From: Palsa-892 sp963751615
GTDB taxonomy: Bacteria; Pseudomonadota; Alphaproteobacteria; Rhizobiales; Xanthobacteraceae
DNA: 64,000 bases
NCBI GenBank assembly: GCA_963751615.1
Contig: CAVVVG010000005.1
Coordinates: forward strand, 1,116,001-1,180,000
Direction: 5' to 3'
A program made the translations under genes and the position numbers. Shown one piece after another: positions 8,318-16,968 of this stretch. The notes below the pieces were generated by a model. The model searched no databases. It was not told the DNA's origin and was given only the letters and a program-made list of their open reading frames with translations. Within the stretch, counting starts at the first letter, position 1, and every line of letters starts with the position of its first letter.

Positions 8318-9298
8318 ATGACGTCGAAAAAGGCGAAAAAACTGCGCAAAGAAAAGCCGAACGCGGTTGCTCTCCCCTTTCTAATCACTCCCCCGCACGA
8401 TGCCGAAGCTATCGGAACAACTCCAATTCCGATCATTCCACGTCACCCTGCCGAAATAGTCGCGTCCAAAGCTGCTCCCAAATCACCGAAATACGAAGAT
8501 CGCCCGACACTTCCGCAACCCAAACGCGCGCTCTGGTGGGAAATCACAATCGCGATTTCGCTTCTCATCCATGCGCTCGCCGTTCTCGCTTTTTCGCTGA
8601 AATATACCTACGACCTCGAACGCGCGGCCGGCGCTGCGTCAACTTCTTCGGCTGAGGGAACGCTCGTGGTTCCGATTGAAGTCGTTGTCACCGCAGTACT
8701 GCCGCCCGTCCCAACGCCAACCGATGCAATTTCCGAGGACGCAAGGACAGCAGCTAAAACCACAGCGAAAGAGGAACAAAAAGCCCAAGAAAAAGTTGAG
8801 GCTGCACCGCCGCAAAAGAGCGATGAAACGCCTGGAACAATTCCTACCGCGAAGGACAAACCTTCTCTTGAAAAGCGCATCCGCGAACAGAAGAAGAAAG
8901 AAGAAACCCAGGCAAGCCGAAGTGCCGCAACAAATCCGAGCCCCGTTGCCTCGTCGCATTCCCAGGGCCGTGCCGGTGCTGGCGGACTCTTGGAGTCGGG
9001 CGGGACCTCCGAAATTTCGTCGTACCAAGCGCTCGTGCTTGCACATCTGCAACGCTTCCGAAGTTATCCGCCGGCGGCCAAAGGCGGCGGCATTAAGGGC
9101 ACGGCGACAGTTCGTTTCGCCCTTGCATCGAACGGCAGCGTTACTTCATTGTCTCTAGCCCATGGCAGTGGCGCGGCAATTCTCGACGAGGCGGCGCTTT
9201 CGATGGTTCACCGCGCATCGCCTTTCCCGCCATTCCCGCCTGGTCTAGGTCGTTCGCGAATGGATTTCGCGGCCCCGGTGCGATTCGATTTACGCTGA
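8318..9298 (+). CDS. TonB-family protein (energy transducer-like)
   Basis: A 326-residue protein built like TonB: a cytoplasmic N-terminus, one membrane segment at about residues 73-95, a long low-complexity periplasmic linker rich in Pro, Ala, Lys and Glu (about 120-215), and a C-terminal TonB domain from about 235 with the FRSYPPAA motif and a final PVRFDL strand. TonB couples the proton motive force, through ExbB/ExbD, to outer-membrane receptors. The N-terminal extension of about 70 residues before the membrane helix is longer than in classic TonB. No exbB, exbD or receptor gene is nearby. GAAAGG precedes the ATG. Confidence 0.85.
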   Translation: MTSKKAKKLRKEKPNAVALPFLITPPHDAEAIGTTPIPIIPRHPAEIVASKAAPKSPKYEDRPTLPQPKRALWWEITIAISLLIHALAVLAFSLKYTYDLERAAGAASTSSAEGTLVVPIEVVVTAVLPPVPTPTDAISEDARTAAKTTAKEEQKAQEKVEAAPPQKSDETPGTIPTAKDKPSLEKRIREQKKKEETQASRSAATNPSPVASSHSQGRAGAGGLLESGGTSEISSYQALVLAHLQRFRSYPPAAKGGGIKGTATVRFALASNGSVTSLSLAHGSGAAILDEAALSMVHRASPFPPFPPGLGRSRMDFAAPVRFDLR

Positions 9299-9386
9299 GT
9301 TGGCGTGAGTGGTAAAAACTCTGAATTAAACATCACTTTAGAATGCGCTCTTGCGCCACACCCAACCGTTTGCAACAAGGCGCGCA

Positions 9387-11258
9387 ATGATTGTGTTTGA
9401 CGACATTTCTTTGCGTGTGGCAGGCCGGTTGCTGCTCGATCATGCATCAGTATCGATTCCATCTAATGCACGTGTAGGCGTTGTCGGTCGGAACGGTGCC
9501 GGCAAGACGACACTCTTTCGCGCAATTGAGGGTGAACTGGAACTTGAGACCGGTTCTATTCGGCTTTCTTCTCGTGCACGAATTGGCCACGTGGCGCAGG
9601 AAGCACCAGCCGGACCGGAAACTTTACTAGAGGTTGTGTTGGCGGCCGACATAGAGCGTGCAAGTTTGATGGCCGAACGCGAAACCGCAACTGATCCGCT
9701 CCGAATCGTGGAAATCGAAACACGGCTCGTCGATATCAATGCTTATTCTGCTCCATCAAAGGCTGCAAAAATTCTCGCCGGCCTCGGTTTCGACGAAGCG
9801 GCACAAGGGCGTCCATGCTCGGAATTCTCCGGTGGCTGGCGCATGCGCGTCGCGCTTGCAGCGTTACTTTTCTACGAGCCTGATCTGCTCCTGCTCGACG
9901 AGCCGACCAATTATCTCGACCTCGAAGGTACGTTGTGGGTGCAGGATTATCTCGCGCGCTACCCGCACACAGTCCTCATCGTTAGTCACGATCGTGATCT
10001 TTTAGATACGTCCGTCAATTACATTTTGCACTTCGACCAGAAAAAATTGAAACTATATCGCGGCGGATTTTTGTTATTCGACCGCCAAAGGCGAGAACGT
10101 CTTATTCTTGATGAGAAGGCGCGCAAACGACAAGAGGCGCAGCGCGCGCATCTCACTGCTTTCGTCGATCGTTTCCGCGCTAAGGCGTCGAAAGCGCGGC
10201 AAGCACAGTCGCGTATTAAGGCCCTCACAAAAATGGAACCGCTTGCGGAAGAAGTGGCAGAAGAGCGCGCCGCCATTTCCATCCGCGCCCCGAAGAAATT
10301 GCTTTCACCGCCGATAATCGTTCTGGATGGCGTCTCCGTTGGCTACACGCCACAAAAATCCATCCTTCGGAATCTCAATTTGCGCATTGACGAGGATGAT
10401 CGCATCGCGTTGCTGGGGCCGAATGGAAACGGAAAATCGACCTTCGCCAAGTTGCTTGCCGAGCGTCTGAAGCCGCAGACAGGCAAGATGATACGCGCAA
10501 GCAAATTACAGGTCGCCTATCTGGCACAGCATCAACTGGACGAACTTCACGCCGATGAAACACCTGCCGAACATGTACGCCGGTTGATGCAGGGCGCGCC
10601 GGAGGCAAAAATTCGCGCCCGTGCCGCGGAAATGGGTTTTTCTGCTTCCGCGGCTGATACCAAAGTAGCCGATCTGTCGGGCGGTGAGAAAGCACGTCTT
10701 CTCTTGGGTCTCGCGGCCTTCCACGGGCCTCATCTTCTGATTCTTGACGAGCCAACAAACCACCTCGACATCGAAGCGCGCACGGCACTCGTCGATGCGG
10801 TCAATGCCTATTCGGGCGCTGTAGTGCTAGTGAGCCATGACCGATATCTCCTCGATGCCTGTACCGAGCGGCTGTGGCTGGTGTCGGGTGGAACGGTTGC
10901 ACCCTACGATGGCGATCTCGATCAGTATCGTGCAGGCGTCCTTGGCCGTTCGGGCGCGGACCGGATGGCAGGGAAGAAAAATGAAAATCGGTCCCAGAGC
11001 CAAAATTCATCGAGCGAAAGACGAGCGAAACTTGTTCCGCTGAAAAAACGGATCAAGCAGATCGAAACAGAGGTTCAGAAATGCGAGGAGCAAATTGCAG
11101 CCATTGATGAAAAACTGAACGACGCCGAACTGCAAAGCAAAAATCCGCTCGAGGCCGCCCGCCTGACAAGAATCCGTGCCCAAACGGTAGAGGCACTAGA
11201 AAAATTTGAGGAGGAGTGGCTCGAAGCAAGCGGGCGTCGGGAAGAGTTGAATGCCTGA
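9387..11258 (+). CDS. ABC-F family ATPase (YheS/Uup-like)
   Basis: A 623-residue soluble protein with two ABC ATPase domains and no membrane segments, as in ABC-F proteins that act on the ribosome. The first domain has GRNGAGKT at about residues 34-41, SGGWRMR and LLLLDEPTNYLDL; the second has GPNGNGKS, LSGGEKARL and LLILDEPTNHLDI. Between them is the charged linker (interdomain arm) with many Arg/Lys, and the C-terminus is a predicted coiled coil rich in Lys and Glu. The longer frame opens at 9351, but ATG 9387 has AAGG at the right distance and matches the usual N-terminus. It might resolve stalled ribosomes; nothing suggests drug resistance. Confidence 0.92.
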   Translation: MIVFDDISLRVAGRLLLDHASVSIPSNARVGVVGRNGAGKTTLFRAIEGELELETGSIRLSSRARIGHVAQEAPAGPETLLEVVLAADIERASLMAERETATDPLRIVEIETRLVDINAYSAPSKAAKILAGLGFDEAAQGRPCSEFSGGWRMRVALAALLFYEPDLLLLDEPTNYLDLEGTLWVQDYLARYPHTVLIVSHDRDLLDTSVNYILHFDQKKLKLYRGGFLLFDRQRRERLILDEKARKRQEAQRAHLTAFVDRFRAKASKARQAQSRIKALTKMEPLAEEVAEERAAISIRAPKKLLSPPIIVLDGVSVGYTPQKSILRNLNLRIDEDDRIALLGPNGNGKSTFAKLLAERLKPQTGKMIRASKLQVAYLAQHQLDELHADETPAEHVRRLMQGAPEAKIRARAAEMGFSASAADTKVADLSGGEKARLLLGLAAFHGPHLLILDEPTNHLDIEARTALVDAVNAYSGAVVLVSHDRYLLDACTERLWLVSGGTVAPYDGDLDQYRAGVLGRSGADRMAGKKNENRSQSQNSSSERRAKLVPLKKRIKQIETEVQKCEEQIAAIDEKLNDAELQSKNPLEAARLTRIRAQTVEALEKFEEEWLEASGRREELNA

Positions 11259-11346
11259 ATAGGAATGGAGGGCTTCCAATTTCGGCCAAAATCCTGTATA
11301 AAAAAAGATAAGAGGGCATATGCCTTCTTATCGGGAGGAGTTTTAC

Positions 11347-11511
11347 ATGACTAACATCTTCAAATTGATCCTTGCGGGCGCAATCCTTGTTGCGATACCT
11401 GCTGCGGTTTCGGCTCAGACGAAACAGGCACAGGCGACAGACCAACAGAAGAAGAACAAAGAGGAATGTGAGAAAAAGGGCAAAGGTCCTGGCGAATGCG
11501 GTGGTGGCTGA
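11347..11511 (+). CDS. Small secreted protein, 54 residues, unknown function
   Basis: A strong ribosome-binding site (GGGAGGAG) 8 bases before ATG 11347 and a clean signal peptide (about residues 1-23, ending VSAQ) show that this is a real gene. The mature part is only about 31 residues: a Gln/Lys/Asp-rich segment followed by NKEECEKKGKGPGECGGG, with two Cys that could pair in the periplasm. I do not recognise a family. A strong terminator lies 41 bases downstream, so this may be a short separate transcript. It follows the ABC-F gene by 88 bases. Confidence 0.75.
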   Translation: MTNIFKLILAGAILVAIPAAVSAQTKQAQATDQQKKNKEECEKKGKGPGECGGG

Positions 11512-11551
11512 AGACGGCCCGACGCGGATTACTTTCGCACTCTGCCTAGTC

Positions 11552-11582
11552 AAAACGGTCGGCTTCGTGCCGACCGTTTTTT
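11552..11582 (+). terminator. Rho-independent terminator
   Basis: A perfect 12-bp stem (AAAACGGTCGGC / GCCGACCGTTTT) around a 5-base loop TTCGT, running into T residues on the plus strand. It ends the transcript of the small secreted protein. The A-rich 5' side also lets it act on the minus strand, where the convergent gene ending at 11607 would meet it. Confidence 0.93.
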
Positions 11583-11606
11583 CTTTCACACGTGGATGAC
11601 ACGTTG

Positions 11607-12044
11607 TTACTTAGCGCTTGGCGCGACGACAAAAATTGTCCGGTTATCCATTATACGAGCTGAGAATGGCTGGCCGGGTAGGGGCACTGTCACTCCAATT
11701 TTCATCCGCTCAACGTCATATCCATTTCGTACAAGAAATTCTTGAACTTGAGTTCCTATCTTTTGATCTCCAGCTCCCCCAGCTGTCTGCAACAGGACTT
11801 CGCCCTTCGGAATCTTTTGCAAGATTTCAGCTTTGATTTGATCATTGAACTCAGCGCGACCTTGCCCGATAGTAACGGGGCGACCGATGACACCTATTTG
11901 CTGATTGTAATTCGTCACTCGTTGTTGGATGTTCGGTTCGTGATTGTATTTTGGTGTCTGATGTGTGCGAACCTCTGACCACAATCCGATTCCAGCCGCA
12001 GCGAACAGCGTTATTAACGCAATGGCTGGAGTTACATTTTTCAT
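11607..12044 (-). CDS. Membrane-anchored or secreted protein of unknown function
   Basis: A 145-residue protein with an N-terminal hydrophobic segment (about residues 5-22) that could be a signal anchor. The rest is soluble and mixed: a Gln/Asn-rich stretch around 36-52, then KAEILQKIPKGEVLLQTAGGAGDQ and a basic/hydrophobic C-terminal half containing VQEFLVRNGYDVERMKIGV. I do not recognise the family, although the latter half looks like a small folded domain and not low-complexity filler. It ends next to the shared terminator at 11552-11582 and diverges from the PTP-like gene. Confidence 0.7.
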   Translation of the reverse strand: MKNVTPAIALITLFAAAGIGLWSEVRTHQTPKYNHEPNIQQRVTNYNQQIGVIGRPVTIGQGRAEFNDQIKAEILQKIPKGEVLLQTAGGAGDQKIGTQVQEFLVRNGYDVERMKIGVTVPLPGQPFSARIMDNRTIFVVAPSAK

Positions 12045-12266
12045 CCGGAAATATTGCTCCGAAAAATGCTATGGTTGCAAAGCTAGCGCGCAATGACGCA
12101 CATTAAAACTCGAAAATCACATGGCGCGGATTGCCCTATGATTGAAATAATTCGTGCCTCGGGCTTCCGACAATCCAGGAGATAGGACCATTCAAGCTGA
12201 TCAGGGGAGCGTCTAGCAAAACTCGGCTGACTGATCCCATCAGTTAAAAGCTAAGGTGCGCTGCAC

Positions 12267-12848
12267 ATGATGAAAACGTCTTATTTACTCACGCTAATTG
12301 TTACAGGATTTGTCGCATCTGTTATCGCGATGAGTTCTGACCTAATTGCTCCCATGGATGCGGCGGTCGCCCAGACCGCTGGTAAAGAAGTTCCATTTGG
12401 TGACAAGGTTGGTCCCGCGATCATCAACTATAATCGGTTGCGGCCAAACATAGCGACTGCCGGCCTTCTTAAGAACGGCGCCATCATCGAGCTCAAATTG
12501 TTGGGCTTTGCTACTATTCTCGATCTGCGCAGTCAGGACGAAGGTGCAGAAGTCGAAAAACAAGCCGTCGAGGCGGCGGGACTACGCTATTTCAATATTC
12601 CCGTGACAGATAACGTCCCCTCGGATGCGCAGGTGACCCAGTTTGCACACATCGTTGAGAATGCCGCGCATTTTCCGCTGATTATTCACTGCGTCTCGGC
12701 CAATCGAGTCGGCGCAATGTGGACGCTCTATCGTGCTTATAGGGGCATTCCGATTTCAATTGCGGTCGAAGAAGGTCGTACGATTGGCATGCAACGGAAC
12801 CGTGAAGATGCCGTGCTAAAGCATCTTCGACATCCCGACACGCGATGA
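12267..12848 (+). CDS. Secreted protein-tyrosine-phosphatase-like protein (DUF442/DSP-like)
   Basis: A 193-residue protein with an N-terminal signal or anchor (about residues 4-36) and a phosphatase-like domain. Landmarks are FATILDLRSQDEGAEVEKQAVEAAGLRY-type spacing, the general-acid region around IPVTDNVPSD and the P-loop HCVSANRVGAMW. The loop has Cys and Arg four residues apart, not the five of classical PTPs; this CX4R spacing is the one I associate with DUF442/BLH-type and related bacterial phosphatases. Export points to a periplasmic phosphoester substrate, or a sulfur-transfer role as proposed for some DUF442 proteins. AAGG lies upstream of ATG 12267. Confidence 0.82.
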   Translation: MMKTSYLLTLIVTGFVASVIAMSSDLIAPMDAAVAQTAGKEVPFGDKVGPAIINYNRLRPNIATAGLLKNGAIIELKLLGFATILDLRSQDEGAEVEKQAVEAAGLRYFNIPVTDNVPSDAQVTQFAHIVENAAHFPLIIHCVSANRVGAMWTLYRAYRGIPISIAVEEGRTIGMQRNREDAVLKHLRHPDTR

Positions 12849-13261
12849 ATCAAGGGCGGATACGGCGCCGATTTTTCCGTAATCCAAACAACCAACCGGC
12901 AATGGTCAATGGGCACAACGTCAGCTCACGATTAAAGAGTGAAAAACTCGCAGTGAGCCAATGTTTTCCGCTTTTCGATCGGAAACACACATTTATTGGC
13001 GCAGGCGGTATGTCCGTTTCGTGCCTTAGGCAGATATTGGCCATCTGCGTGTCGCATGTTTGTCCAACAAAAACCCCGGCACGAGGCCGGGGTTTATATT
13101 TACGACCGCAAATCCAATCTGCGAGCCGGACGAGATTTTTGGAAAAAAGTACGATCAATCACAGCATCACATTCGGTTAATTTCGCAGGCAGCCATCCGC
13201 TCCTGATTTCAGAAACCTGATTAGCATCCAGGCCGGAGCACGCTTCAGTTTCGAAACACAG
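12849..13261. other. Intergenic region between convergent genes
   Basis: A 413-base stretch between the convergent PTP-like and thioredoxin-CcdA genes. Apart from the hairpin at 13071-13095 I see nothing gene-like. Two open frames of about 100 codons, one on each strand, cover each other, run through the terminator and lack ribosome-binding sites and recognisable motifs. Confidence 0.6.
13071..13095 (-). terminator. Rho-independent terminator, probably bidirectional
   Basis: A perfect 10-bp stem (AAACCCCGGC / GCCGGGGTTT) with loop ACGAG. On the minus strand the stem runs into TTTTT, so it best fits the end of the thioredoxin-CcdA transcript, 167 bases after its stop. The plus-strand tail TTTATATTT is weaker but could also end the PTP-like transcript. 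Confidence 0.85.
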
Positions 13262-14425
13262 TTAGAATTTTGTTGAAAGTTCGTGCAGCCAATTCGGCTC
13301 CAGGCGAGCCATAAGGGTTTGCGCGCGTCGATCAATTCCGCTCATGATCGCGATGCCCGCTATGATCAAGAAAATTCCGAGAACAGCCTTACCCGCATGG
13401 CCAGCCACGCTCATACGGCCGCGCCAGCGCATCAACGCCTCGCGCGACAAGGTCCCGATGATTACGAGTGGCAAGGCCGCGCCAATACCAAAGAGAGCCA
13501 TCGCCAACGCAACCTGCCCAAGAGCCTCGCGTTGCGATGCTAAAGTGGCCGCGGCACCGATAATCGGTCCAACGCACGGACTCCAAACTACACCAAGCAA
13601 AGCGCCGACAACGAACTGACCCTGCAAACCGGAGGGCTGTATCTTCGACATGAAGTCGCTGACAACGTTGCCAAGACCAGAGCCCGCGAGCGCGAAGCGC
13701 TCTTGCAGTGACCCGCTTAAGAGCACGGCCCCGAAAAGCACCATGAGTACCGCTGCGCCTACGCGAAACGCATTACCGCTGAGCCCAAGACTATAGCCGA
13801 TAGTCGCTAAGAACAGCCCGATCACGGTATAAGACAACGCAAGCCCAGCAGCCAAAGCCAAGGCGCCCCAGCGATGCGCCGCGGCCGCGCTGGCGATAAC
13901 GATCGGCAATACTGCGAGACAGCAAGGCGAAAGAATGGACAGAGCCCCAGCGAGTAGAGCCAGAAAATAGGAACCAACCGAAGCCAGGCGTGTCTCGACC
14001 TTTCGAATGCGGGCTTCCCACGGACTCTTCAGGAGTGAGCGGATTTCATTTGGGTCGGTTTCCCCCGTCAAGCGACCCTTCTCGGTCTTGCCTTGAAAAA
14101 CAACTAGCGTGCTTTGCGTCGGGACGTTGAACCTCATTGCAACATCTTGCTGGCTGTCCCAGTCCACGGTGAAGACTTCAAGATTTCTCCCGCTTCGGCT
14201 TTTCTCCAACTCGTCGATGACGCCGGCAATGATGGGACGCTCGACCGAGCAGGTCGAGCACCAGCTTGCATCGAAGAAGAGCAGGATCGGCTTGTTCGCC
14301 GCTTGCGCCGCAGCGAAAGCCTGGGGCGTAAATTCAATCGGCTCAAAGGCATTTGCGCCGCTAGGTCTCATTACCAGAACCGCGACGACAGTGAACGCCA
14401 AAAGCCGCAATAGTCGCATCAACAT
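13262..14425 (-). CDS. Thioredoxin-domain / CcdA-type transmembrane thiol transporter (DsbD-like)
   Basis: A 387-residue protein with a signal peptide (about 1-26), a thioredoxin domain (about 30-135) with active site WCSTC at residues 55-59, and a membrane domain of six or more helices of the CcdA/DsbD type. The membrane domain carries the paired cysteine motifs LSPCCLAVLP and VWSPCVGP. It should carry electrons from cytoplasmic thioredoxin across the membrane to a periplasmic partner. Classical DsbD has a thioredoxin-like domain after the membrane part; here it comes before. Start ATG 14425 has GAGGGG at good spacing; upstream in-frame ATGs at 14494 and 14452 fit less well. It diverges from trxB. 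Confidence 0.87.
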   Translation of the reverse strand: MLMRLLRLLAFTVVAVLVMRPSGANAFEPIEFTPQAFAAAQAANKPILLFFDASWCSTCSVERPIIAGVIDELEKSRSGRNLEVFTVDWDSQQDVAMRFNVPTQSTLVVFQGKTEKGRLTGETDPNEIRSLLKSPWEARIRKVETRLASVGSYFLALLAGALSILSPCCLAVLPIVIASAAAAHRWGALALAAGLALSYTVIGLFLATIGYSLGLSGNAFRVGAAVLMVLFGAVLLSGSLQERFALAGSGLGNVVSDFMSKIQPSGLQGQFVVGALLGVVWSPCVGPIIGAAATLASQREALGQVALAMALFGIGAALPLVIIGTLSREALMRWRGRMSVAGHAGKAVLGIFLIIAGIAIMSGIDRRAQTLMARLEPNWLHELSTKF

Positions 14426-14613
14426 TCTTTTTTCCCCCTCGCAGCACGACATTTGTCCGCCGCGTACTCCCGGATAACTACACAACATTGCCAAAGTGGA
14501 GTAAAGGGGGCAACATTGTAGGATAAGAGACTAGTTCTCCTCGCCATTTCGGCGATTCGATTGCTTCTCCTTCTATCGACACGCGATGAAGGTTTTTTCG
14601 GAGATTATTGATC
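14426..14613. promoter_or_regulatory. Divergent promoter region between DsbD-like gene and trxB
   Basis: These 188 bases must hold the start signals for both redox genes. I cannot assign -35/-10 boxes with confidence and see no strong palindrome. The arrangement leaves room for shared control of cytoplasmic thioredoxin reduction and export of reducing power. Confidence 0.4.
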
Positions 14614-15579
14614 ATGGCGAACGAACACGTGCACCTTGCGATCATCGGTTCGGGGCCTGCAGGCTATACGGCCGCGATCTACGCCGCGCGCGCTATGCTT
14701 TCGCCCGTTCTGATCGAAGGCATCCAGCCCGGCGGTCAGATGACGACTACAACAGATGTGGAAAACTATCCGGGCTTCGCCAAGGTTATTCAGGGTCCTT
14801 GGTTGATGGAGGAAATGCGCGCCCAGGCCAAGCATGTCGGCACGCGCATTGTCACCGATACAGTGACCAACCTCGATATTAATCAGCGGCCATTCAAACT
14901 GACGTTGGAAGGCGGCGCCATTTTTCTTGCCGATGCCGTGATTCTTGCGACCGGCGCGCAAGCGCGCTGGCTTGATCTGCCTTCCGAGCAGAAATTTCGC
15001 GGCTATGGTGTCTCCGCCTGCGCCACCTGCGACGGATTTTTCTACCGCAATAAGGAAGTGCTGGTTGTGGGCGGCGGCAATGCTGCGGTTGAAGAGGCCC
15101 TATTCCTTACAAACTTCGCTACCAAGGTCACCATGATTCATCGCCGCAATTCGTTTCGCGGGGAGAAAATCCTGCATGATCGCCTATTCAAGAATCCGAA
15201 GATCGAGGTAATCTGGGATTCCATGTTGGAAGAAGTTGTGGGCACTTCGGACCCGCTGAAGGTGACGCACGCAAAAATCAAAAACGTGAAGACCGGCGCC
15301 ATCACCGAGAAGAAAATCGATGGGATTTTCATCGCGATCGGCCACAAGCCCGCGGCCGAGCTGGTCGAAGGCAAGGTCAAGATGAAACCGTCGGGCTATG
15401 TCTGGACGGCGCCCAATTCGACGGCGACGTCGGTGCCGGGCCTGTTCGCGGCCGGTGATATCGCCGATGATATTTTCCGCCAAGCCGTCACAGCCGCGGG
15501 GCTCGGCTGCATGGCCGCACTCGAAACCGAGCGTTTCCTCGCTGCTGAGAAGACCCCCGTGCGAAGCGCGGCAGAGTGA
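14614..15579 (+). CDS. trxB: Thioredoxin-disulfide reductase
   Basis: A 321-residue FAD/NADPH enzyme that reduces thioredoxin. It has the FAD motif GSGPAG at residues 12-17, the redox-active CATC at 136-139, the NADPH motif GGGNAA at about 153 and the late FAD motif GLFAAGDIADD. The open frame extends to a TTG at 14608, but ATG 14614 has GGAG 10 bases upstream and gives the standard N-terminus. It diverges from the DsbD-like gene, for which reduced thioredoxin would be the electron donor, and a DsbA-like gene follows. Confidence 0.96.
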   Translation: MANEHVHLAIIGSGPAGYTAAIYAARAMLSPVLIEGIQPGGQMTTTTDVENYPGFAKVIQGPWLMEEMRAQAKHVGTRIVTDTVTNLDINQRPFKLTLEGGAIFLADAVILATGAQARWLDLPSEQKFRGYGVSACATCDGFFYRNKEVLVVGGGNAAVEEALFLTNFATKVTMIHRRNSFRGEKILHDRLFKNPKIEVIWDSMLEEVVGTSDPLKVTHAKIKNVKTGAITEKKIDGIFIAIGHKPAAELVEGKVKMKPSGYVWTAPNSTATSVPGLFAAGDIADDIFRQAVTAAGLGCMAALETERFLAAEKTPVRSAAE

Positions 15580-15859
15580 GTTGGAGTACGCGCTCACACT
15601 TGACTGAAGACCACGATAGAATGTGGCGATCGTAGTCGGACCTTCCGGATTCGGTGTCGGCGATCGACATCAGCACACCGATCCGTCAAACCGGTCTGGC
15701 AACTGCGCTCACGCCATACCCGGCCACCCCGCCGCGCTGCTAACCAGAATTAACTGATCGCCGCGCGCCTGATCACACCCTTCCCTTCGTTCCCTTCGTT
15801 CCCTATGATTGTTATAATTTACATTCAGCTACCCGCGTTCATTCATTCGGAGATTACAA

Positions 15860-16498
15860 ATGAACCTTTCCCGGCGTGTTCTTCTTTATTCATCGCTCGG
15901 TTCTTTCTTGCTGGCGGGGGCGTTTGCCAGCGCCTACGCGCAGACGGTCGATGTGGCCGAACTGATGGCACCGGGGCCACTGCCGGATCGTGTTCTCGGC
16001 AACGACAAGGCGCCCATTACCGTCATCGAATACGCTTCTATGACCTGCTCCCACTGCGCGCGCTTTTACAACGAGGTCTTTCAGCCGTTCAAAAAGAAAT
16101 ACATCGACACCGGCAAGGTGCGTTTCATCATGCGGGAATTCCCACTCGACCCGCTCGCTGCTTCCGCCTCCGCCCTCGCGCGCTGCCAGTCGGATGACAA
16201 GTATTTTCCGACGGTCGAGGTTCTGTTCGAACAACAGAAAGACTGGGCCTTCGTGGACGATCCGTCGAAGGCGTTGTTTGCAATGGCGCAAAAATTCGGC
16301 TTCACCCAACAGTCTTTCGAAGCTTGCCTGAGCAACTCAAAACTCAGCCAAGCACTCGATGACGGTCGCGGCAAAGCGAAGGAGAAATTTGGCGTGAAGG
16401 GGGTGCCCGCGTTCTTCATCAACGGGGAGCGGATGCAAGGGGAAAAGACCCTCGATAATTTCGACAAGATGCTCGAACCGTTGCTCAAAGGTTCATAA
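15860..16498 (+). CDS. DsbA-family thiol:disulfide oxidoreductase, exported
   Basis: A 212-residue thioredoxin-fold protein with a signal peptide (RRVLLYSSLGSFLLAGAFASAYAQ, start RR may suggest Tat). The active site MTCSHC is at residues 61-66 (Cys63, Cys66), and the cis-Pro loop is in GVKGVPAFFING near the C-terminus, with the helical insert between. Such DsbA/BdbD-like proteins oxidise or exchange disulfides in the periplasm. The 280 bases before it hold a triple TTCCCTTCG-like run near 15780-15805 and no gene. It is the last core gene before the tRNA-Thr-associated segment. Confidence 0.92.
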   Translation: MNLSRRVLLYSSLGSFLLAGAFASAYAQTVDVAELMAPGPLPDRVLGNDKAPITVIEYASMTCSHCARFYNEVFQPFKKKYIDTGKVRFIMREFPLDPLAASASALARCQSDDKYFPTVEVLFEQQKDWAFVDDPSKALFAMAQKFGFTQQSFEACLSNSKLSQALDDGRGKAKEKFGVKGVPAFFINGERMQGEKTLDNFDKMLEPLLKGS

Positions 16499-16550
16499 AG
16501 ATTGTTGGTGAATCTCTGCTTGTTAAACTTACAAGCTTGACTACAAATAT

Positions 16551-16595
16551 TGGTGCCGCAAGAGGGATTCGAATCCCCGATCCCGTCATTACGAA
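16551..16595 (-). repeat. Partial tRNA-Thr(CGT) 3' half, candidate distal attachment site
   Basis: These 45 bases match 18956-19000, from the CCA end of the intact tRNA-Thr through the anticodon loop, with two C-to-T differences. The similarity stops abruptly in the loop. The copy is in the same orientation as the tRNA and lies on its 3' side, which is the usual geometry of an att repeat left when an element enters the 3' part of a tRNA gene. Confidence 0.85.
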
Positions 16596-16596
16596 C

Positions 16597-16875
16597 TCAT
16601 AGTTTCGTGTTGTCTCGCCAGTGCGCGTAAGTGCGCGCCACCTCCCGTTTGGTCCAAGTACGAAAAGCCTGCACCTTCAGGCGGTCCTGGAGTTTCTTTG
16701 GGCAGACGAAGTAATAGGCGCGACCCGAATGCAAAGTGAGCTCAAAGGGTATTACAAGCCGCCCCGTGTGTAGCTCATCCTAGGCCAGTACGTCGTGCGC
16801 AAGCAGCACTCCAGCACCCTCGACCGTGGCGTCGACCGCATGATCAGCGTTGTTAAAGCGGAGCCCAATAAACGA
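16597..16875 (-). pseudogene. LysR-type regulator remnant (GcvA-like effector domain)
   Basis: The minus strand codes for a decayed C-terminal part of a LysR regulator: GLRFNNADHAVDATVEGAG, then LLAHDVLA, an in-frame TAG, DELHTGRLVIPFELTLHSGR, AYYFVCPKKLQDR and KVQAFRTWTKREVART. These are typical of the GcvA-like substrate-binding domain end. A further stop lies just upstream and no DNA-binding domain is found, so only about the last third of the gene remains. Its stop (16597-16599) lies two bases beyond the end of the partial tRNA copy, so this end of the gene was probably brought in by the integration event. Confidence 0.85.
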
Positions 16876-16968
16876 TCAGCAACTCAGAGCCGCTGTTGAA
16901 TTGCCGTAGTTTGATCGCCTAAATTGACTGACGGAGTCCCGAAAGAATAAAGAGGATAGGGCGGGGTG

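Noticed and set aside
9387..11258. Antibiotic-resistance ABC-F protein
   Set aside because: The sequence resembles the widespread YheS/Uup housekeeping type and nothing nearby suggests drug resistance.
12845..13180. Frames of about 100 codons on both strands after the PTP-like gene
   Set aside because: They cross a terminator hairpin, overlap each other and show no conserved motif.
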